Source: Streptomyces sp. KL109B
GTDB taxonomy: Bacteria > Actinomycetota > Actinomycetes > Streptomycetales > Streptomycetaceae
DNA length: 64,000 nt
Assembly (NCBI RefSeq): GCF_030766935.1
Contig: NZ_JASERL010000015.1
Coordinates: 186,001 to 250,000 of the forward strand
Reading direction: 5' to 3'
Below, in pieces: positions 56,956 through 64,000 of this stretch (positions are counted from its first letter, which is position 1; every line of letters begins with the position of its first letter). The position numbers and the translations under genes are program-made. The notes below the pieces were generated by a model. It had not been told where the DNA came from and did not search any database. It worked only from the letters and a program-made list of their open reading frames with translations.

Positions 56956-57804
56956 GTGAGCGAGAATCAGAACCTCCTCGCGGAGCAGCGCCGCGCCCTG
57001 ATCATCGACGAGGTGCGTCGCCGCGGCGGCGTCCGGGTCAACGAGCTGACCAGGAAGCTCGGTGTCTCCGACATGACGGTCCGGCGCGATCTGGACGCGC
57101 TGGCCCGGCAGGGTGTCGTCGAGAAGGTGCACGGCGGGGCGGTCCCGGTCGTCGAGGCCAGCACCCATGAGCCGGGCTTCGAGGCCAAGTCGGGCCTGGA
57201 GCTGACCGCCAAGGAGGACATCGCGCGGGCCGCGGCGCCGCTGGCCGCGCCCGGTACGGCGATCGCGCTCTCCGGTGGTACGACGACGTTCGCGCTGGCC
57301 AAGGAGTTGCTCGACGTACCGGACCTCACGGTGGTCACGAACTCGGTGCGGGTGGCGGACGTGTTCCACGCCGCGCAGCGCGGTGCGGCGACCTCCCGGC
57401 AGGGGGCGGCGACGGTGGTGCTGACCGGGGGCGTGCGGACGCCTTCGGACTCGCTGGTGGGTCCGGTGGCCGACCAGGCGATCGCGGCGCTGCACTTCGA
57501 TGTGCTGTTCCTCGGGGTGCACGGGATAAGCCCGGAGGCCGGCCTCTCCACGCCGAACCTCGCGGAGGCGGAGACCAATCGGCGGCTCGTGCAGTCCGCG
57601 CGGCGGGTCGTCGTGGTCGCCGACCACACCAAGTGGGGGACGGTGGGGCTGAGTTCGTTCGCCACGCTGGACCAGGTGGACGCGTTGGTGACGGACGGCG
57701 GGCTGCCGGTCGAGGCGCGCGCGGAGGTGGCCGAGCACATGCGGCTCGTGGTGGCCGGGGAGACCGAGGCGCCGGAGGCGCCGGAGGGCGGTACAGACAT
57801 CTGA
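56956..57804 (+). CDS. DeoR/GlpR-family transcriptional regulator
   Basis: A 282-residue repressor of sugar-type genes. The N-terminal winged helix has 'RRALIIDEVRRRGGVRVNEL' and 'LGVSDMTVRRDLDALARQGV', followed by 'EKVHGGAV', the DeoR signature. The C-terminal phosphosugar-sensing domain has 'AIALSGGTTTFALAKEL', 'LTVVTNSVRVADVF', 'VVVLTGG' and 'LFLGVHGISPEAGLSTPN'. The GTG at 56956 follows AAGGGA. No sugar-catabolic gene is next to it, so the regulon lies elsewhere. Confidence 0.94.
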   Translation: MSENQNLLAEQRRALIIDEVRRRGGVRVNELTRKLGVSDMTVRRDLDALARQGVVEKVHGGAVPVVEASTHEPGFEAKSGLELTAKEDIARAAAPLAAPGTAIALSGGTTTFALAKELLDVPDLTVVTNSVRVADVFHAAQRGAATSRQGAATVVLTGGVRTPSDSLVGPVADQAIAALHFDVLFLGVHGISPEAGLSTPNLAEAETNRRLVQSARRVVVVADHTKWGTVGLSSFATLDQVDALVTDGGLPVEARAEVAEHMRLVVAGETEAPEAPEGGTDI

Positions 57805-57880
57805 CGGGGTGCCAGCTATGGTTGCCGGGCCCGGAGTTCAGCCGGAGTCACCGCAATCAACTGTTGGGGGATGGGTCTTC

Positions 57881-58363
57881 ATGGCACGCCGTCTTCGCCC
57901 CGTCGAGCTCGACTTCGTCGAGAGTGCGCCGCTGCGGCTGGTGTTCGCGCGTGAGGTGTCGGCGGCGCCGGATGCCGTGTACCGGGCGCTTGCCGAGGAT
58001 GTGGTCGGGTGGCCGACGTGGTTCTCGGCGGTGACGCTGGCGCGGCCGATGGATGGTGGGGCGCGGCGGGAGATTCGGCTCAAGGGTGGGACGCGGTTCC
58101 TGGAGACGATCGTCGCGGCGGAGGCCTCCGGCGTGTACGCGTATCGGGTCGACGAGGCCAATGTGCCGGGGGTTCGGGCGTTGTTGGAGGAGTGGCGGAT
58201 CGAGGGGGTTTCCGGTGGAGGGGCGCGGGTTCAGTGGACGTTTGCCGTGGATGCGCCTGCTGGGGTGCGGGTGGGGATGAAGTTGGCGAAGGCGGGGTTG
58301 GGGCGGGCGTTTCGGGATGCGGTGGGGGCGCTTGACCGGAAGTTGTCGGCGGCGAGTGTGTGA
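57881..58363 (+). CDS. SRPBCC (START-like) domain protein
   Basis: A 160-residue hydrophobic-ligand-binding fold: 'ELDFVESAPLRLVFAREVSA' (first strand), 'DAVYRALAEDVVGWPTWFSA' (the W-P-W of polyketide-cyclase-like members) and the long C-terminal helix 'MKLAKAGLGRAFRDAVGALD'. Such proteins bind or modify lipids and polyketides; no ligand is evident. The ATG follows TTGGGGG with suitable spacing. It follows the DeoR gene by 76 bases and converges with the PLP enzyme, with dispersed repeat copies between. Confidence 0.88.
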   Translation: MARRLRPVELDFVESAPLRLVFAREVSAAPDAVYRALAEDVVGWPTWFSAVTLARPMDGGARREIRLKGGTRFLETIVAAEASGVYAYRVDEANVPGVRALLEEWRIEGVSGGGARVQWTFAVDAPAGVRVGMKLAKAGLGRAFRDAVGALDRKLSAASV

Positions 58364-58386
58364 ACCGGGTGACGTGGTTGCGGACT

Positions 58387-58432
58387 CGGGGCTCCGCCCC
58401 GGACCCCGCTGCTCAATCGCCGCAGGGGCTTG
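58387..58432 (-). repeat. Dispersed 46-bp repeat, inverted copy between convergent genes
   Basis: Minus-strand copy of the repeat at 19955, 23850 and 29274, with the GGGGC/GCCCC hairpin. A partial second copy (58458-58480) forms the last codons and stop of the neighbouring PLP-dependent enzyme. The pair lies between two convergent stop codons, fitting a terminator role. Confidence 0.9.
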
Positions 58433-58454
58433 ATTTGCCCGGGTCACGCCCCCG

Positions 58455-59642
58455 TCAGTCACCGCAAGAGCTTGATTTGGCCGGGCCGCCGCAACGCCAC
58501 TCGCCCGTCTCCAGCAAGCGCGTGATCGACTCCGCGTACGGGGTGATGTCCAGGTCCTGGGCGGCCAGCCACTCGTCGGAGTAGTACTTGTCGAGGTAGC
58601 GGTCGCCCGGGTCGCAGAGGAGGGTGACGACGCTGCCGGTGTGGCCGGAGGCGACCATTTCGGCGACGAGTTTGAGGGCGCTCCACAGGCCCGTGCCCGT
58701 CGAGCCGCCCGCCTTGCGGCCGATGGCGGATTCGAGGGCGCGGACGGCGGCGACGCTCGCCGCGTCGGGGACCTTCATCATGCGGTCGATGGCGCCGGGC
58801 ACGAAGCTCGGTTCCATGCGGGGACGGCCGATGCCCTCGATGCGGGAGCCGCAGTCGCTCTTGGCGTCGGGGTTGTCGGTCGTCCAGCCTTCGAAGAAGC
58901 AGGAGTTCTCGGGGTCCGCGACGCAGATGCGGGTGTCGTGCTGCATGTAGTGGACGTAGCGGGCGAGCGTCGCCGAGGTGCCGCCGGTGCCGGCCGTGGC
59001 GACGATCCAGGTGGGCTCCGGGTAGCGTTCCAGGGCGAGTTGGCGGTAGATCGACTCGGCGATGTTGTTGTTGCCGCGCCAGTCCGTGGCCCGCTCCGCG
59101 TACGTGAACTGGTCCATGTAGTGGCCGCCGGTGCGGGACGCGAGGGCCGCCGACTCCGCGTACATCGTGCGGGAGTCGTCCACGAAGTGGCACTGGCCGC
59201 CGTGGAATTCGATGAGGCGGCACTTCTCGGCGCTGGTCGTACGCGGCATCACCGCGATGAAGGGGACGCCGATCAGCTTCGCGAAGTACGCCTCCGAGAC
59301 GGCCGTCGAGCCGCTCGACGCCTCGATGACCGGGCGGTCGGGGCGGATCCAGCCATTGCACAGGCCGTAGAGGAACAGGGAGCGCGCCAGTCGGTGCTTG
59401 AGGCTGCCCGTGGGGTGCGTCGACTCGTCCTTCAGGTAGAGGTCGATGCCCCAGTGCTCGGGGAGCGGGAAGCGCAGCAGGTGGGTGTCGGCCGAGCGGT
59501 TGTTGTCCGCCTGCACCTTTCGTACCGCTTCTTTGAGCCACGTGCGGTAGTCGGCGTCCGTGTGGTCGACGTCGAGCGTCGGCAGGGGGCCGGAGGACCG
59601 CGTGCCCTCGCTCGTGGGTCGGCCTTGTTCCGTGGTGCTCAC
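58455..59642 (-). CDS. PLP-dependent cysteine-synthase-family enzyme
   Basis: A 395-residue fold-type II PLP enzyme. The cofactor lysine is in 'STHPTGSLKHRLARSLFLYG', the substrate loop in 'VIEASSGSTAVSEAYFA', and the phosphate-binding loop in 'IVATAGTGGTSATLARYV'. Compared with CysK/CysM it has a long N-terminus and insertions, as in a group of actinobacterial paralogues whose substrate is not settled (cysteine desulphydrase- or lyase-like). The GTG start follows AGGAG. The C-terminal 'KSSSCGD' and stop derive from a partial dispersed repeat. Confidence 0.9.
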   Translation of the reverse strand: MSTTEQGRPTSEGTRSSGPLPTLDVDHTDADYRTWLKEAVRKVQADNNRSADTHLLRFPLPEHWGIDLYLKDESTHPTGSLKHRLARSLFLYGLCNGWIRPDRPVIEASSGSTAVSEAYFAKLIGVPFIAVMPRTTSAEKCRLIEFHGGQCHFVDDSRTMYAESAALASRTGGHYMDQFTYAERATDWRGNNNIAESIYRQLALERYPEPTWIVATAGTGGTSATLARYVHYMQHDTRICVADPENSCFFEGWTTDNPDAKSDCGSRIEGIGRPRMEPSFVPGAIDRMMKVPDAASVAAVRALESAIGRKAGGSTGTGLWSALKLVAEMVASGHTGSVVTLLCDPGDRYLDKYYSDEWLAAQDLDITPYAESITRLLETGEWRCGGPAKSSSCGD

Positions 59643-59930
59643 CGCGTGGCTCCTTCACGTCATGCCCGGACGTCACGCCCGAGCGCCGGTCCGAGGCGCC
59701 GACGGCGGCCGGACACCTCGATCATAAGCACCTTGCGCACGCTTCTCACCTGCATAAACGCATCTTTGGGAGCCTCAAAGGCAGGGCTGGGAGGGCGCAC
59801 GCGAGGGCGCACACGGGCACGCCTACAAGGTGCACCCAAGGCTTCACAGTCCGTCCACATGCACACTGGTGTTCCTGGCCAGACGCGTGCAGACTGCACC
59901 GCAGACACCCACGCGAGGGGGCGAAACGGC

Positions 59931-60278
59931 ATGGCGGAGCCGGAGTTCACGGCGACGGGCGTGCGCATCGGTCGGCGGCTGCGTTCCCTGACCCGGGCGG
60001 GACAGATCCGGATCACGGACGGCAGGCTGGAACTGCTCACGAGCTACGGGAGCGAGATCGACAGCGCGCCCCTGGGTGAAGTCCGCGCGGGCAGGCCCTG
60101 GTTCGGCTCCGAGGACCGGGCGACCGCCGCGGTGGACGGACGGCGCTATCTGCTGCACCTCGGCGGACAGACCGGCGCCGGTGACGCGGGAGCGGCGGGA
60201 GCTTCCACGGCCCGGCGGTTCATCGAGGCCGTGCGCGCCGCCGGCGCGTCCGGCGCCGCCACCTCGCGTACCGGATAA
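59931..60278 (+). CDS. Small conserved-looking protein, function unknown
   Basis: A 115-residue soluble protein I cannot assign. It begins 'MAEPEFTATGVRIGRRLRSL', has beta-strand-like 'QIRITDGRLELLTSYGSEID' and 'VDGRRYLLHLGG', and a helical end 'TARRFIEAVRAAGA', which together look like a small PH-like or strand-rich domain. The ATG follows an AGGGGG stretch. The 288 bases between it and the PLP gene hold A/T-richer words near 59725-59765, probably promoter sequence, but no firm element. Confidence 0.72.
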   Translation: MAEPEFTATGVRIGRRLRSLTRAGQIRITDGRLELLTSYGSEIDSAPLGEVRAGRPWFGSEDRATAAVDGRRYLLHLGGQTGAGDAGAAGASTARRFIEAVRAAGASGAATSRTG

Positions 60279-60484
60279 CGCACCACCCCGCAGCGGACCG
60301 TCGTCGAAGTTGCACGCCCACGCCCCCTGAGTCACGCTGGTCACACATCACTACTCAGGGTTTACCGGCGATGACGCTGCGAACCAGCCCGCCGGACACG
60401 GAGCGGGCGGTCCTGTCGCCGCACGGTCGCACCGCTCGATCCGTTTTCGTCTTCTTCCGGACTCAACTTCGGGGAGTCGCAGCC

Positions 60485-61006
60485 GTGATCAGCCAGCCGA
60501 ACAGGCATTGCACGGTGGAGCTCCAGGCCCTGCCGTCGCGGATAGGTCAGGTCCGCAGAATCGTCTCGGCGCAGTTGCGCTACTGGCACCTCGATCCGTT
60601 GATCGAGCTGGCAGCGCTCGGGGTCACCGAGCTTCTGACCAACGTCCACCGGCATGCCCAGCCGGACAAGCTCTGCACCGTGGAGATCGAGCTGCTCGGC
60701 GGCACGCTCACGGTCTCGGTGCACGACCACGATCCACGGCTCCCCGAGGTACGGGACGCCGACCCGCTCGCCACCTGCGGCCGCGGTCTCGCGATGATCG
60801 CCGCGGTGAGTCAGAGCTGGGGGGTGCGGGCGCACGGTGAGGACGGGAAGGACGGCAAGGTCGTCTGGTTCGCGCTGCCCGCGCCCGCCCAGGCGGTGGC
60901 CCTCGCGTCGTATCCGGTGCGCGCGGCGAAGCCCACGCGCCGCACCGACGCGCTCGAGCGTCGGGTGTCCCAGCATGCTCCCGCCCGGTCGGCCGTCGCA
61001 GGCTGA
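60485..61006 (+). CDS. RsbW-like anti-sigma/serine kinase ATPase
   Basis: A 173-residue GHKL ATPase of the type that binds anti-sigma-factor antagonists or sigma factors. 'LGVTELLTNVHRHA' is the N-box with the Mg-binding asparagine, 'VSVHDHDPRLPEV' the G1 box, and 'TCGRGLAMIAAVSQSWGV' the G2 box. The C-terminal 30 residues are basic and disordered. The GTG at 60485 follows GGGGAG at 8 bases and is preferred over an in-frame ATG at 60371 without a ribosome site. Partner unknown; many such genes occur in Streptomyces. Confidence 0.9.
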   Translation: MISQPNRHCTVELQALPSRIGQVRRIVSAQLRYWHLDPLIELAALGVTELLTNVHRHAQPDKLCTVEIELLGGTLTVSVHDHDPRLPEVRDADPLATCGRGLAMIAAVSQSWGVRAHGEDGKDGKVVWFALPAPAQAVALASYPVRAAKPTRRTDALERRVSQHAPARSAVAG

Positions 61007-61038
61007 CCGGGCGGTGATCTTCACTGGCGATACGTGGC

Positions 61039-63600
61039 TCACTCCATGGCGATCGCCCGAAGTACGTCCAGGCGGGCCGCCCTCCGTGCCGGGCGCAGGC
61101 CCGCGAGGGCGCCCGCGGCGAGCCCGACGACCGCGACGATCGCCAACTGGACCGGCGGCAGCGCGAACGCGAAGGCGCTGTCGCTCGCCCCGTCGGACGC
61201 CTCGACCAGGACCCAGCCGAGGAAGCCGCCGAGGACCAGTCCGCCGGCCGTGCCGAACGCAGCGACCAGCACCGACTCCCAGCGGACCATCGCCCGCAGC
61301 TGCCCGCGGGTCTGGCCGACGGCCCGCAGCAGGCCCAGCTCGCGGGTGCGTTCGTGCACGGCGAGGGTGAGCGTGTTGGCGATGCCGAGCAGCGCGATGA
61401 CGACGGCCAGGGCGAGCAGTGCGTAGACGAGGGTGAGCATCATGTCGATGCCGCCCGCCGAGGACTCCGCGTACGCGTCGCGGGTCTGCACATCCGGATT
61501 GCCGTACGCCGCCGCGACCTTCTCGACCGCCTTGGTGCCGTCGGCCGTGGCGACGCCGTCCTTGAACGTGACGGAGACCAGCGTGTCGGAGTCCTGCGTA
61601 CGGTGCGGGGCCCATGCCTCGCGTGAGATCACGTAGTCGCCCGCCAGCTCGGACTGTCCGTAGACGGCGCGGACGGTGAACGCCTCCTTCGTGCCGTCGG
61701 TGAACGTGAGCCGCGCCGTGTCGCCGACCGCGAGGTGCTGCTTGTCGGCCTCCGCGCGGGTGAGCGCGAGGCCGCGCGGGCCCAGGTCGGCCATCGATCC
61801 GTCGACCGTGCCGAGGTCGAAGGACGTGCCGAGGGCGGCCGGGTCGGTGACGGTCAGGGCGCGCCCCTTGCCGTCGACCTCGGCGACGCCGCGGCCCAGG
61901 CCGACCGCGCTCGCCACCTCGGGGCGTTCGGCGATCGCGGGCGCCAGCTTCGGGCTGAGGCCGCTGCCGCCCGCGCCGAACGACGGGGTGGAGACGGCGA
62001 CGTCGCCCGCGAAGGAGCGGTTCACGGTCTGATCCATGGTCGCCTTCAGGGAGGCGCCGAAGACGGTGAAGAGGGAGACGACCGCGACGCCGATCATCAG
62101 CGCGCTCGCCGTGGCGGCGGTGCGCTTCGGGCTGCGCAGGGCGTTGCGCCGGGCGAGGGATCCGGTGACGCCGCGCAGCCGGTCGAGGGGCGCGCCCAGG
62201 GTACGTACGGCGGAGGTGGACGCGACCGGGCCGAGCACCACGAACGACGCGAGGACGAGCACGGCCCCGATTCCAGCGAGGGTGATCGAGGGGGCTGCCA
62301 GGACGCCCACGAGGGTGACCGCGAGCGCGGCGGCGCCGAGGGCCCCGCCGATGACGGCGCGGCGGCGCGAGGCACCGGAGTCGTCGACCGCGCTCTCGCG
62401 CAGCGCGGCGAGCGGCGCGGTGCGTCCGGCGCGCAGGGCGGGCAGCAGCGCCGAGCCGAGGCACACCAGGATGCCGACGGCCAGCGGCAGCAGCATCGAG
62501 AGCGGGCTGATGACCAAGTCCCCTTCGGGGAACGGGAATCCGATGGCCGGGAAGAGTGCCTGGAGTCCGGCCGCGATGCCGATGCCGCCCACGAGCCCGG
62601 CGGCCGATGCCACCACGGCCACGGCGCCCGCCTCGACGAGCGTCGCCTGCGCGACCTGGCGGCGCGCGGCCCCCAGCGCCCTCAACAGGGCGTTCTCGCG
62701 GGTGCGTTGGGCCACGACGATGGCGAAGGTGTTGTGGATCGAGAAGGTGGCGACGAGCAGCGCGATGCCCGAGAACACGAGCAGGAAGGTGGTGAAGAGG
62801 CCGAGGAACTGGCCGGAGATCATGTCGGTGTTCTCCTGCGCCGACTCCTCACCGGTGATGGCTTCGACTCCCTTGGGGAGGTGGCCGGTCAGGGAGTCGA
62901 CGAGCTCCTGCTGGCTGACACCTGGCCCTGCCCGCACCTGGATGGTGGACGCCTCCCCCGGCTTCGGGGTGAGGTACTTCTCGGCGTCGGCGCGGGTCAT
63001 GCCCGTGAAGGTGGTCTGCGCCATGCCGTCCTCGCCCCCGAAGGTGGCAAGGCCCACGACGGTGACCTTGAGCGGGTCGGGTGTGCGCAGCGTCGTGGTG
63101 TCACCGACCTTCAGATCGCCGGTCTTCGCGGCGCCGCGGTTGACGACGACCTCGCCGCTCTTGCGCGGGGTGCGGCCGTCGGACAGCTGGTACGCGTTGA
63201 GTTCGGGGTCGTCGATCCAGTTGCCGGCGAGGGTGGGCGGGCCCTGGCCGCCGATGGGTTTGCCGTCCGCGCCGACGAGTTGGCCGGCGCCCTGGATGTT
63301 CGGCGCGGCGGCCGCGACGCCCGGCACCTTCGCCAGGTCGTCGGCGAGCGAGGCGGCCACCGGGCTGCGGGTGCCCTGGCTCTCGCCGGGGGTGGTGATG
63401 ACACTTCCGGAGCGGACGACGGCGTCGGTGCCGCTGCTGGCGCCCGCGAACATCGAGTCGAAGCTCGCGCGCAGGGTGTCACCCATCACGAGGGTCCCGG
63501 TGAGGAACGCGACGCCGAGCAGGACGGCGGAGAACGTTCCGGCGAAGCGGCGTTTGTGGGCGCGCAGGGAGGTGCGGCTGAGGCGCACGGAGGCGTTCAC
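61039..63600 (-). CDS. FtsX/MacB-type ABC transporter permease
   Basis: An 853-residue permease with two FtsX-like halves. The first membrane segment is near residue 20 ('FSAVLLGVAFLTGTLVMG'), followed by a large extracytoplasmic domain, three segments around 270-400 ('FLLVFSGIALLVATFSIHNT'), a second large domain and three final segments ('LLALAVVIALLGIANTLTLA', ending 'RRAARLDVLRAIAME'). Such permeases act as mechanotransmitters or exporters for lipoproteins, peptides or hydrophobic compounds. The GTG start overlaps the ATPase stop (GTGA). Confidence 0.94.
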   Translation of the reverse strand: MNASVRLSRTSLRAHKRRFAGTFSAVLLGVAFLTGTLVMGDTLRASFDSMFAGASSGTDAVVRSGSVITTPGESQGTRSPVAASLADDLAKVPGVAAAAPNIQGAGQLVGADGKPIGGQGPPTLAGNWIDDPELNAYQLSDGRTPRKSGEVVVNRGAAKTGDLKVGDTTTLRTPDPLKVTVVGLATFGGEDGMAQTTFTGMTRADAEKYLTPKPGEASTIQVRAGPGVSQQELVDSLTGHLPKGVEAITGEESAQENTDMISGQFLGLFTTFLLVFSGIALLVATFSIHNTFAIVVAQRTRENALLRALGAARRQVAQATLVEAGAVAVVASAAGLVGGIGIAAGLQALFPAIGFPFPEGDLVISPLSMLLPLAVGILVCLGSALLPALRAGRTAPLAALRESAVDDSGASRRRAVIGGALGAAALAVTLVGVLAAPSITLAGIGAVLVLASFVVLGPVASTSAVRTLGAPLDRLRGVTGSLARRNALRSPKRTAATASALMIGVAVVSLFTVFGASLKATMDQTVNRSFAGDVAVSTPSFGAGGSGLSPKLAPAIAERPEVASAVGLGRGVAEVDGKGRALTVTDPAALGTSFDLGTVDGSMADLGPRGLALTRAEADKQHLAVGDTARLTFTDGTKEAFTVRAVYGQSELAGDYVISREAWAPHRTQDSDTLVSVTFKDGVATADGTKAVEKVAAAYGNPDVQTRDAYAESSAGGIDMMLTLVYALLALAVVIALLGIANTLTLAVHERTRELGLLRAVGQTRGQLRAMVRWESVLVAAFGTAGGLVLGGFLGWVLVEASDGASDSAFAFALPPVQLAIVAVVGLAAGALAGLRPARRAARLDVLRAIAME

Positions 63601-64000
63601 GGCGACACACCTCCCTGTGCGTGGTCCGGCCCGTCGAGGGCCTTCATGCGGTCGAGGACGGTGTCGGCCGTCGGCCGTTCCATCCGGTCGACGAGGCGGC
63701 CGTCCGCGAGGAAGACGACCTCGTCGGCGTGGGCGGCGGCGACCGGGTCGTGGGTGACCATGACGACCGCGCGCGAGGCCTGGCGGGCCGCGTCGCCGAG
63801 CAGCCGCAGCACCTCGCCGCCGGAGCGTGAGTCGAGGTTGCCGGTCGGTTCGTCGGCGAAGACGACGTCGGGCCTGCCCACGAACGCCCGTGCCACGGCG
63901 ACGCGTTGCTGCTGCCCGCCGGAGAGTTCGGCGGGCCGGTGGTGCAACCGGTCGCGCAGTCCTACGACATCGATGAGCGCGTCGAGCCACTCGCGGTCGG
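63597..64000 (-). CDS. ABC transporter ATPase, C-terminal part (runs off right edge)
   Basis: The last 133 residues of a LolD/MacB-type ATPase. Visible are the signature 'AELSGGQQQRVAVARAF', Walker B 'DVVFADEPTGNLD', the D-loop and 'VVMVTHDPVAAAHADEVVFL' with the switch histidine. The Walker A end lies beyond position 64000. It is coupled to the permease by a 4-base overlap, so both make one exporter. Confidence 0.95.
   Translation of the reverse strand, partial: DREWLDALIDVVGLRDRLHHRPAELSGGQQQRVAVARAFVGRPDVVFADEPTGNLDSRSGGEVLRLLGDAARQASRAVVMVTHDPVAAAHADEVVFLADGRLVDRMERPTADTVLDRMKALDGPDHAQGGVSP

Noticed and set aside
54470..56959. 829-codon plus-strand frame opposite the membrane hydrolase
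   Set aside because: No motif, and it runs into the divergent regulator region; the minus strand has membrane segments and GHSQG.

Overview
The window is a piece of a high-GC actinobacterial chromosome, almost certainly a Streptomyces. Support comes from codon bias and start codons (many GTG/TTG), from families typical of the genus (HpnB-like glycosyltransferase, TerD-family protein, Rv1733c-family protein, MmyB-type regulator, monomeric isocitrate dehydrogenase, PucR regulators, RsbW-like ATPase), from copies of a dispersed 46-bp Streptomyces-type intergenic repeat, and from many genes with a -10 hexamer only 6-8 bases before the start codon (leaderless mRNA). No tRNA, rRNA, CRISPR array, IS element or attachment site was seen.

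1-13.3 kb is a lipid/polyketide locus. A PucR-type regulator (cut by the left edge), a degenerate adenylate-forming enzyme and a DHA2-type exporter precede a tight operon: fatty acyl-AMP ligase, a five-domain synthase (ACP-KS-AT-ACP-TE), an antigen-85-like secreted esterase/acyltransferase and a crotonyl-CoA carboxylase/reductase. A secreted phospholipase-D-like protein with a TTA codon follows. The ligase plus ACP-KS-AT-ACP-TE plus antigen-85 combination is that of mycobacterial mycolic-acid condensation (FadD32-Pks13-Ag85), with the carboxylase/reductase in the place of the acyl-CoA carboxylase. This is the leading candidate for a new pathway. Two intergenic regions of the locus share the same TGACA/TGTCA operator motif.

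13.3-24 kb: methyltransferase, a short Rho-like factor behind a C-rich leader, a GNAT acetyltransferase with a palindrome around its start, a TTG-start pyrophosphatase, a cobalamin riboswitch with a nickel/cobalt permease, a tetracycline-type ribosomal protection protein (with a possible leader peptide and an in-frame copy of the dispersed repeat), an acidic unknown protein, and a divergent regulator/oxidoreductase pair around a perfect 16-bp palindrome.

24-32 kb is mostly housekeeping: M13 metallopeptidase, isocitrate dehydrogenase with a strong terminator, TraB-like membrane protein, HhH-PHP protein and an MHS-family symporter.

32-39 kb holds a three-gene operon read leftwards: a small protein with a C-terminal cysteine cluster, a membrane protein, and a 1865-residue TPR-CHAT (caspase-like) protein. 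It looks like a conflict or cell-death module and is the second main candidate.

39-64 kb: GAF-PucR regulator, 3-hydroxybutyrate dehydrogenase, Nudix hydrolase, apolipoprotein N-acyltransferase, O-antigen-ligase-like protein, bacterial PH-like membrane protein, racemase, HpnB-like glycosyltransferase, TerD-type protein, a disordered Pro/Gln-rich protein, MOSC protein, Rv1733c-like protein, a beta-helix/AAA+ fusion, a polytopic membrane alpha/beta hydrolase, DeoR regulator, SRPBCC protein, a PLP-dependent cysteine-synthase-like enzyme, a small unknown protein, an anti-sigma-type ATPase, and an ABC exporter pair cut by the right edge.

All identities come from reading motifs and domain order. 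No database search was run.
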